A stretch of DNA of 64,000 nt from Niastella caeni (lineage in GTDB: Bacteria; Bacteroidota; Bacteroidia; Chitinophagales; Chitinophagaceae), in NCBI RefSeq assembly GCF_004834005.1, contig NZ_STFF01000005.1:186001-250000 (forward strand), in the 5' to 3' direction. The position numbers and the translations under genes are program-made. The notes under the pieces are model-generated. The model was not told where the DNA came from. It did no database searches and saw only the letters and a list, made by a program, of their open reading frames with translations. Below, piece by piece: positions 34,350 through 41,376 of the stretch (position 1 is its first letter; each line of letters opens with the position of its first letter).

Positions 34350-37300
34350 ATGCGCCTTATTAAACAAAGTATTCTATATTTTAAAGAGGGGAATTCCGAT
34401 AAAGTATATGAGATCGACCTTTGCGATGTAGGTAATGATAAATATGTGGTGAACTTCCGGTATGGTCGAAGATATTCCAAATTAAAAGAGGGCAGTAAAA
34501 CGCCGGTGCCGGTTTCGCTGGCCGAAGCCGAAAAGACCTACAATGCGCTTGAGGAAGAGAAATTATTAAAGGGGTATACCACTTCAGAAAGCGGCGTTTC
34601 AACAATACCCAAAACCACTTCATTCAGCCTTACTACAGAAACTACCATTGGCGCCAACTGGATGTCGATGCCGGCCGGGCGTGCAAAAGGTATTTTGCAA
34701 CGCTTATATAATGCAACGCAGGGAAATACCACTTCGTATCGTACCCAGTGGAAGCTTTCCCGCATAATTTGGAAAGCCGGCGAGTACAGGATACAGGAGG
34801 CCGCGCCATACATAATTAAGTTATTTAACAACGGCGATATTCTTCATCAATACTGTTGTACATGGGCTTTGGCCCGGTGCGGTAACGAAACTGTTGCATC
34901 TTCCTTACAACAAATTTTCAGCGAACATACATCGCCGGTAATTAAAAAAATAGCGGGTGCTGGTCTGCTGTCTGTTTTAAGCGGACAGGCAAAGCAAGAG
35001 CACCTGAAGCACTTTCTTAATTCCTTGCCCGACGCTATAAAAACGGCTGTTGAAACTGAGCAGGGACAGGAACTGGACGCTGTATTGCAGGAAAGAATAG
35101 TGCAACAACAACCGCAATACAACTGGTTGGAAAGCCTTTATCTTGTTTCGGTTGAAAAGAAATGGGTCCGTCCATTTGTGAAAAAGATACTATTGCAGAT
35201 TCAGTTAAAGCCAGCTTACTTCAAACATATCAGGGCGGTATTCAAGCAGGCCGAACTGTTAGATGATTATGAAATATCGGGTTTGTTGGCTTGCCGGTTC
35301 GAACGTGAAACGGAGTCATTCAAACACCAAATACCGATCAACAACCTGCAACAAAAGACTTACATTCAGGACGCTGGCGGCTATGTGAATCCGCATTCTG
35401 AGTTGAAAAAGGCAAACAGCCGGATTGCCTATTCTCAAAGAACGCGAAGGTATTTGCGCCAGCGGGTAAACCGTCGTTTACAAATGTATGGCAACGCCAA
35501 TAGCCTTGATTATGTAAAACTGGCTACCGGCATTTTGCTCGCCTATAATAAAGAGCTCGATTTTAAAGCAGCTTACGCTACGTCTGTTTATAAATGGAAC
35601 GGTCGCAATTATGCCACGGTAAAAACCCATTATCCGCAGAATGCACAAGCCGTATTCATGCATAAGGTATTAAGTGGCGATCATCCTGAGCTTTTATTGG
35701 TCGGTAACAAGGTATGGCGAATTAAATCGGAGCAGGAATTGCTGGCCACAAGGTCTATTCCCAAGAGCTCTGATGCCAATAAAAAGGATGATGCCGGTTT
35801 ATTAAAGAAGATCGCCGGTATTTTTGGCAAGAAGAAAGATGCAGAGCAACCTGTTTCTGGCAATAATGAAGCGTCGCAAACTGCACCGGTAAATGAAAAT
35901 GGTACACCGTACCTGCATTTATGGAACCAATTGCCGCAGTCGTATATCCAGTTGCTCATGGAGGCGCAGTTGGATGAGATCCACGAATTTGCGCAGGGCG
36001 GTTTAACTACGCATCCTTCCTGGAGCCAGATAAAAGAAAAACTGGACAAGCATGCATGCAAAAAGTTATTGCTTTCTGCATTCGACATACCTGCTGCCTT
36101 TGGTTTAACCATAACAGTGGAGAAATTCGCGGGCAGGCAACCAGATGCTGATCTGGTTATGGCCCTGTTGAATTCGCGCAATACCAATGCCCGCAGCAAG
36201 GGTAAAGAATGGGCTGGCACTTACCAACAAGAATACCTGCAGCAGGGCGATTTTATTAAAGACCTGCTCTTTGCTGCTGATGAAGAGATCTCTACCTGGG
36301 CAAAAGGACTGCTTAAAAATAGTAACCTGAGCGGTGATGTAAAAAAGGTGGTGGTAGGTAAATCCATTGCTGAGTTAATGGCTTTCTCCGCCATGACCAG
36401 CGAGAACGAACAAATTATCAAACGCGCTACCGATACTTTATTTGAACTCTTTGGCGCTGAGTTGCAGCAGGTACCATTTAATATTATAGCCGACCTGTTG
36501 CAGCATTCGGTACCGCCTGTGTTGTTGTTCGGATTACAATTGTTAAAAGCAAAACAACCTGTTAACCTGCAGGATTTAAACAAATCTCTGCTTTTTGGCT
36601 TGTTGCAACATAGTTATGTGCCGGTACGCGATCTGGGACTTGCCTTGTTTGGTGAATTGCCTGACGAAGCATTATTAAAATTCGGGAATGATATTATCGT
36701 TTGCTGTACATCGCCGTTTCAGAATGTCAGGCGTGGGCTGGGCCCGGTTATAGCCCGCATGGCTCAAAAGGACAGGGCCTTTGGAGAAAGAGCAGCAGAA
36801 ACCCTGATGCCGTATTTGTTGAGAAAAGAAGCCAGCGAAGGGTTACATGACGATGTAAGCAGCATTTTATGCAATGAATTGAGCGATTACTTACAAGGCG
36901 CCAATAAAGAAATTGCATTAAACTTATTATATGGTAATTACACCGCGGCACAAAACGTAGGCATTGTCATTCTTCAAAAGTATACAGATCCTTCGCAGTT
37001 AACCATTGCCCAGGTTATTGCCTTAGGTGCCCATGAAAACCTGAATGTGCGCACGTGGTGCTGGAAGTTTTATAATGAACAGGTGGCGCGGATCAAATAC
37101 GAAAAAGATGTTGCAGTAAAATTACTCGACAGCAAATGGAAGGATACCCGTCAGTTCGCTATGCAGTTTTTCAGGGAACAGTTCACCGCAGATGACTGGT
37201 CGCCCGAAGCCCTGATTGCCCTGGCTGATTCTGTTAAACCCGATATTGAAGCATATGGCCGGGAATTGATCACTAAATTCTTCACCAGCGAACATGGCTT

Positions 37301-37664
37301 AACCTATTTGTTGAATTTGAGCCAGCACCCCAGTGAAAATATGCAGTTGTTCGCGACCAATTACCTGGAACGTTTCGCTGCCGATGATGTTGAAAAGATA
37401 AGATCGCTGGAGTTCTACTTCCGTTCAGTATTAACGCGGGTGAACAAAAGCCGCATCGCCAAAAACAGGATCTATCATTTTCTGCTAACCGAAGGCCGTA
37501 AATCAGAAACCGCCGCCAAAGTGATCGGTGCAATGTTATCGGATGTTTCTGCCATCGCAGCTATCGGCGACAAGGCAAAGTGTATAGATGTATTGCTGCA
37601 ACTGAAGTCGTTGTATGAAGTACAAACGCCGTTGATAGTAAAAGAGATAGAGGTGAGAAGTTGA
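34350..37664 (+). CDS. WGR-domain and HEAT/ARM-repeat protein, retron type XIII accessory (ARM)
   Basis: 1104 residues from the ATG at 34350; the frame opens earlier (TTG 34263) but the WGR domain begins at MRLIKQSILYFKEGNSDKVYEI. Residues ~1-75 are a WGR domain (nucleic-acid-binding fold known from PARPs), with YVVNFRYGRR at the signature position. Most of the rest is a solenoid of helical HEAT/ARM-like repeats (VASSLQQIFSEHTSPVIKKIAGAGLL, VRDLGLALFGELPD, PSENMQLFATNYLERFA). Position before a winged-helix SWIM gene and a retron reverse transcriptase matches the ARM component of type XIII retrons as I remember that scheme. Its action is unknown; a role as scaffold or effector is inference. 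Confidence 0.82.
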   Translation: MRLIKQSILYFKEGNSDKVYEIDLCDVGNDKYVVNFRYGRRYSKLKEGSKTPVPVSLAEAEKTYNALEEEKLLKGYTTSESGVSTIPKTTSFSLTTETTIGANWMSMPAGRAKGILQRLYNATQGNTTSYRTQWKLSRIIWKAGEYRIQEAAPYIIKLFNNGDILHQYCCTWALARCGNETVASSLQQIFSEHTSPVIKKIAGAGLLSVLSGQAKQEHLKHFLNSLPDAIKTAVETEQGQELDAVLQERIVQQQPQYNWLESLYLVSVEKKWVRPFVKKILLQIQLKPAYFKHIRAVFKQAELLDDYEISGLLACRFERETESFKHQIPINNLQQKTYIQDAGGYVNPHSELKKANSRIAYSQRTRRYLRQRVNRRLQMYGNANSLDYVKLATGILLAYNKELDFKAAYATSVYKWNGRNYATVKTHYPQNAQAVFMHKVLSGDHPELLLVGNKVWRIKSEQELLATRSIPKSSDANKKDDAGLLKKIAGIFGKKKDAEQPVSGNNEASQTAPVNENGTPYLHLWNQLPQSYIQLLMEAQLDEIHEFAQGGLTTHPSWSQIKEKLDKHACKKLLLSAFDIPAAFGLTITVEKFAGRQPDADLVMALLNSRNTNARSKGKEWAGTYQQEYLQQGDFIKDLLFAADEEISTWAKGLLKNSNLSGDVKKVVVGKSIAELMAFSAMTSENEQIIKRATDTLFELFGAELQQVPFNIIADLLQHSVPPVLLFGLQLLKAKQPVNLQDLNKSLLFGLLQHSYVPVRDLGLALFGELPDEALLKFGNDIIVCCTSPFQNVRRGLGPVIARMAQKDRAFGERAAETLMPYLLRKEASEGLHDDVSSILCNELSDYLQGANKEIALNLLYGNYTAAQNVGIVILQKYTDPSQLTIAQVIALGAHENLNVRTWCWKFYNEQVARIKYEKDVAVKLLDSKWKDTRQFAMQFFREQFTADDWSPEALIALADSVKPDIEAYGRELITKFFTSEHGLTYLLNLSQHPSENMQLFATNYLERFAADDVEKIRSLEFYFRSVLTRVNKSRIAKNRIYHFLLTEGRKSETAAKVIGAMLSDVSAIAAIGDKAKCIDVLLQLKSLYEVQTPLIVKEIEVRS

Positions 37665-37695
37665 TAAAGTTGATGATGTTGATAGTTGCCAGGCC

Positions 37696-37725
37696 CCGGT
37701 AACCGGCACCTGGTAACCGGTAACT
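37696..37725. repeat. Heptameric repeat (GGTAACC word) between the ARM and WHSWIM genes
   Basis: Units GGTAACC, GGCACCT, GGTAACC, GGTAACT at 37698-37725. The 25 bp at 37696-37720 equal the reverse complement of 17240-17264 with one mismatch, showing that a repeat family is shared between distant loci. Confidence 0.75.
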
Positions 37726-37759
37726 AATACAAATCTGATCCTTTTATAAACAGACATTC

Positions 37760-39421
37760 ATGTTATTTAACTATAAGTTCGCAGGAAACAGCACAGTCAC
37801 CAGCACAATGCATAAGACGGGATTGTCGTTTGCGCCCGACACCTTGCGTGAAAGCGCCTGGTTTGTAGGCAAGCTGCATAAAAAGCTGGCTTTTCGTGAA
37901 GCTATCTCCGCCCTGCACGATGTTGTAATAAGCGATCTGCGTTTTAAACCAAAAGATAAAACAGCTTACAAAGAATGGGTTGCGCAAAACGAAGCCTTGT
38001 TCCTGGCTGAATATATGGCCGGGTATGATGGAAAAGCTGCCGATAACCGCATGGAACAGATAAAAGCTGAGTTGACAGATGTGCGGGCCCAAAAAGAAAA
38101 ATTACTGGCTCCTTTCTTCAAAGCCCGCCAGAAATATTTCAATTATCTATACGAAAAGAACCGTGAAGCTTGGATCGTGCTGGACCCTGTAATTACCATT
38201 CACCCCGATGAATTGTTCTTTGAATGTTTCAGCCAGGATGAATCCACCTATGGTAAACTGGGTTGCAATTACAATGTGTTCAAACAGCTTGACGATTATA
38301 AATGCGGTACCACGAATGTTGATTATTCTTCTGCCCTGTATGAAGAATTTCAGAAAATACGAGATTATAAGGAAACAGAATTAAAGGTTGATCCCAGTGG
38401 GTTTACTGTTGAAACAACCAACGAGGAGCAATACAAAGAAGTAAAGATTGATCTGCCTGATAGTTGGGTACGCGGTTTCTTACAGGTGAGCAGCGCCATG
38501 ACGCTGCCCACTATTCAATTCGACCTACACCCTATGGATATTTACAATATTTGTTTGTTGCTGCGCCGTTTCAAAGAAAAAAGAGGTCCGCGCTCATTGC
38601 GGTATATCCTGGAACCAGGTCATCCTGTGAAAGTGATTCTGGAACCCTGGGGTAAAGAAATTATTTGCGCCCGCAGTATCTATACAGGCCCTGCCAAACA
38701 GGAAGTAAGGACCTGGGGAAGGCGGCGGTTGTTGATCCTGGAAAGACTGATCCCTGTTGCTAAAAAATTCACAGTTCACTTGTTAGGTACTGGTTTGCCT
38801 GCTTTTTATATAGCCGACCTTTGTGATATGAATTTCACTTTAGGATTAAGCGGCTGGACGACCAACGACTGGAGCCATGCAGGAAATTTTGATCTGTTGG
38901 CGCCCAGGCTGGCTGTAGATGATGCAATCAAGCATCAGGTATTTGTGGCTATGCAAAAAGACTGGTTTGGCACGTCGCAGCAACTGGCCAACAAGTTGAA
39001 TATAGAATCGGCCCAGGTTTCGGGGGCGTTAAGCGCTTATACCCAGGCCGGCCGTGTGATCTATGACTTAAATAAAAACGTTTACCGGTTGCGGGAATTA
39101 AGCCGCGAGCCGTTGCCTTTTGAGAAACTTCGTTTTGATAACCCGCGTGAAGAAATGGCTGCCGGCATATTAAAAGCTCAGGAAATAAAGTTTACCTCGC
39201 AGCAATTGGCTGATGGCAGCATGCAGTTAACGGGCACGGTAAAAGGTGCACGCAAAACATTCAATTCGCAATTGCTGATCGATGCAGATGAAAAAATAAA
39301 ATCTGCTGGTTGTGATTGTAGTTTTTATATTGAAAATAAGTTATACAAAGGGCCTTGTGAGCATATGCTGGCCGTTCGCCAGTCGTTTAACAAAACAAGA
39401 ATAGCCGAAGGATTTAAGTAA
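37760..39421 (+). CDS. Winged-helix SWIM zinc-finger protein, retron type XIII accessory (WHSWIM)
   Basis: 553 residues. The C-terminus carries a SWIM zinc finger: C518-x-C520 followed by C533-x-H535 (CxCx12CxH). Residues ~395-450 (WFGTSQQLANKLNIESAQVSGALSAYTQAGRVIYDLNKNVYRLR) look like a winged helix. The long N-terminal region has no recognised domain but conserved-looking aromatic and acidic stretches (ITIHPDELFFECFSQDE). It follows the ARM gene by 95 bp and precedes the retron RNA. SWIM fingers bind DNA or proteins. This pair with a retron RT matches the 'WHSWIM' protein of type XIII systems; its role in sensing or toxicity is not shown here. Confidence 0.82.
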   Translation: MLFNYKFAGNSTVTSTMHKTGLSFAPDTLRESAWFVGKLHKKLAFREAISALHDVVISDLRFKPKDKTAYKEWVAQNEALFLAEYMAGYDGKAADNRMEQIKAELTDVRAQKEKLLAPFFKARQKYFNYLYEKNREAWIVLDPVITIHPDELFFECFSQDESTYGKLGCNYNVFKQLDDYKCGTTNVDYSSALYEEFQKIRDYKETELKVDPSGFTVETTNEEQYKEVKIDLPDSWVRGFLQVSSAMTLPTIQFDLHPMDIYNICLLLRRFKEKRGPRSLRYILEPGHPVKVILEPWGKEIICARSIYTGPAKQEVRTWGRRRLLILERLIPVAKKFTVHLLGTGLPAFYIADLCDMNFTLGLSGWTTNDWSHAGNFDLLAPRLAVDDAIKHQVFVAMQKDWFGTSQQLANKLNIESAQVSGALSAYTQAGRVIYDLNKNVYRLRELSREPLPFEKLRFDNPREEMAAGILKAQEIKFTSQQLADGSMQLTGTVKGARKTFNSQLLIDADEKIKSAGCDCSFYIENKLYKGPCEHMLAVRQSFNKTRIAEGFK

Positions 39422-39488
39422 TGGGAAAACGTGAATAAGAAATAAAAAAAGAGTTCCTGATTTATTTAAAAATTAAGAAATAGGAAAT

Positions 39489-39496
39489 TATATTTG
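39489..39496 (+). promoter_or_regulatory. TAnnTTTG -7 promoter box of the retron RNA
   Basis: TATATTTG is an exact consensus match. A transcription start ~6-8 nt later (about 39503) would fall just before the a1 arm at 39509, so the msr-msd RNA probably has its own promoter, independent of the upstream accessory genes. Confidence 0.6.
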
Positions 39497-39508
39497 TTAA
39501 CCGCATTT

Positions 39509-39767
39509 CGTGTTCTTTGACAGAGGGGAAATAAATTACATGCACCTTGCTTCCGAAAGGAAAGAGCGATGTTTCGTCGTTCATGCAACATGATTATATC
39601 ATGCATCACCAAATGTAATCTTTACTATGGCATATAGGTACCAGTGTACTATTTTCAGTACCGGCACTATGTGCCTAAATAGTACACTGGTACCCATATG
39701 CCTTGCGTTGATTAATCTGGTCACCGGTGTGCACGAAGGCCGCATGCTTCCCCCCTGTCAAAACATG
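39509..39767 (+). ncRNA. Retron msr-msd RNA (a1/a2-flanked, template of multicopy single-stranded DNA)
   Basis: The 366-bp gap before the reverse transcriptase has the layout of a retron RNA. Outer arms: a1 TTTGACAGAGGGGAA (39516-39530) pairs with a2 TTCCCCCCTGTCAAA (39748-39762) over 15 bp with one mismatch, extendable across a 2-nt bulge by CGTGTT/AACATG. The msr part (39531-39628) has three small stems: TTCC-GAAA-GGAA, CGATG/CGTCG and CATGAT/ATCATG. The msd part has a 26-bp stem with one mismatch (39629-39654 with 39677-39702) capped by a GGCAC/GTGCC hairpin. The RT start codon lies 20 nt after a2. The branching guanosine and exact msDNA ends cannot be fixed by eye. Confidence 0.85.
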
Positions 39768-39787
39768 ATCTTTTTTCTTCACCCAAC

Positions 39788-41293
39788 ATGGCAGATAACA
39801 GAAACATCCGTCAGGAGTTATACGACCGAATCCGCGAAAGTTCAAAAGATGATGTGGTACTGGAAGAAATGAAGCGCATGGGCTTTTGGGCTAAAAATGA
39901 AAATGGTCCTACCGTTCCTGAACTTTTAATCAAGAAAGAAGCTGAGCTTAACAAAGAACTCAATAAGCTGTATGATGAGAAGCGGAAATATCAGAACAGG
40001 GAAGCTGTATTAAAAGAAATGCGGCTGAAGCGGATGGCTGAATCCAGGTTGAAACGGGAAGAAAATAAAAAGAAAAAAGAACAACGCCGTTTTGAAAAAG
40101 CAGAAGCCTGGAAAAAGCAAAAAGAAACGGAAATTATTTACCTGGGTGAAGGCGTTTCTGTTGGGTTGAATAATATTGATAACAACATTGCGGCCTTACA
40201 AAAACATAACCTTCCTGTTTTTAATAATGAGAATGAACTTGCGTTAGCCATTGGCATTCCCCTGAAAGAACTTCGCTTTTTATCTTTTAACAGGAAAGTA
40301 TCTACCGTATCGCACTATCGAAAATTCTTTCTTCCCAAAAAATCGGGTGGTAAAAGATTGATCTCGGCGCCCATGCCTCGTTTAAAACAGGTACAGTACT
40401 GGCTGCTGGAGAATATCTTTAACAAGGTAGCTGTTCATCCTGCCGCACACGGCTTTACATTACAACGTTCCATCATCAGCAATGCACAGCCGCATATTGG
40501 CAAGGAAGTAGTAGTGAATATAGATGTAAAAGATTTCTTCCCTTCTATTCATTATAAAAGAGTAAAAGGCCTGTTACAACAGTTGGGGTATTCTGAAAAA
40601 ATAGCTGTTATCCTTGCTTTATTGTGTACAGAAGCGGTTACCGAAGAAGTGACTATTGATGGCAAAAATTATTTTGTGCAAAAGGGTAACCGGGTGCTGC
40701 CACAGGGAGCTCCAACCAGTCCGGCAATAACTAATATTTTATGTTACAAACTGGATATAAGATTGCAAGGCCTGGCTGCTAAAAACCAATGCAGTTATAC
40801 CCGCTATGCCGATGATGTAACCTTTTCGTTCGATAAACCAAATGCCAATGCACAACAATTGGTTTGGCGCATAAAAAAGGTATTGGCCGACGAAGGGTTT
40901 ACAGTGCATCCTGATAAGATCCGCATTATGCGTAAGGGAACCTGCCAGGAAGTAACTGGTGTTGTGGTAAATGAAAAATTAGGCATCAGCCGTAAAAAGT
41001 TGCGCCAGTTCAGGGCAGCATTGCATCAGTTGAAAACAAAAGAGGCAGCCGAAATAAAGTGGGGTAACGGCAATCTGGCCAGTGCAGTAACCGGTTATGC
41101 CAATTTTGTAAAAATGATAAAACCGGTTCAGGGCATCAAATTACAAAATCAAATTACGGCCCTGCTGCAATCAAACCGGTTACAATACCCGGTAACGGAA
41201 GTAACTCCCAAAAAAGATGTAACACCGCCTGCACAAAGCAATACAACTGATACCAACAAAGATGATGATAAACCGTGGTGGAATGTTGTGTAA
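39788..41293 (+). CDS. Retron reverse transcriptase with N-terminal coiled-coil extension
   Basis: 501 residues. The RT domain (~165-440) has VVVNIDVKDFFPSIHY (motif A), LPQGAPTSPAITNILCY (motif B), the catalytic YADD at 340-343 and later palm motifs. Retron-specific marks are present: NAxxH at 232-236 (SNAQPH) and VTG at 389-391. Residues ~45-125 form a strongly charged Lys/Glu coiled coil (RKYQNREAVLKEMRLKR...), an unusual extension for retron RTs. The enzyme primes from the 2'-OH of a guanosine in the msr and copies the msd into branched msDNA. The RNA lies immediately upstream and ARM and WHSWIM genes precede it. An intrinsic terminator follows at 41321-41357. Confidence 0.93.
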   Translation: MADNRNIRQELYDRIRESSKDDVVLEEMKRMGFWAKNENGPTVPELLIKKEAELNKELNKLYDEKRKYQNREAVLKEMRLKRMAESRLKREENKKKKEQRRFEKAEAWKKQKETEIIYLGEGVSVGLNNIDNNIAALQKHNLPVFNNENELALAIGIPLKELRFLSFNRKVSTVSHYRKFFLPKKSGGKRLISAPMPRLKQVQYWLLENIFNKVAVHPAAHGFTLQRSIISNAQPHIGKEVVVNIDVKDFFPSIHYKRVKGLLQQLGYSEKIAVILALLCTEAVTEEVTIDGKNYFVQKGNRVLPQGAPTSPAITNILCYKLDIRLQGLAAKNQCSYTRYADDVTFSFDKPNANAQQLVWRIKKVLADEGFTVHPDKIRIMRKGTCQEVTGVVVNEKLGISRKKLRQFRAALHQLKTKEAAEIKWGNGNLASAVTGYANFVKMIKPVQGIKLQNQITALLQSNRLQYPVTEVTPKKDVTPPAQSNTTDTNKDDDKPWWNVV

Positions 41294-41320
41294 GATCATT
41301 TATACAAAACATACATAAAC

Positions 41321-41357
41321 AAAAAGAGATTGCCCGTTTCAGAGCAATCTCTTTTTT
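41321..41357. terminator. Bidirectional intrinsic terminator between the retron RT and the GHL10 gene
   Basis: AAAAAGAGATTGC pairs perfectly with GCAATCTCTTTTT around a 10-nt loop; T-runs are present in both directions, fitting the convergent gene ends. It marks the right end of the retron locus. Confidence 0.85.
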
Positions 41358-41376
41358 ATACTGTTGAATTCCGTAA

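Noticed and set aside
35681..36220. 179-codon minus-strand frame inside the ARM gene
   Set aside because: A shadow of the plus-strand coding frame, rich in cysteine and serine as expected from antisense reading; many similar frames lie under other genes.
39627..39872. 81-codon plus-strand frame across the retron msd region
   Set aside because: It overlaps the msd stem and the start of the RT gene in another frame; the base pairing explains the sequence.
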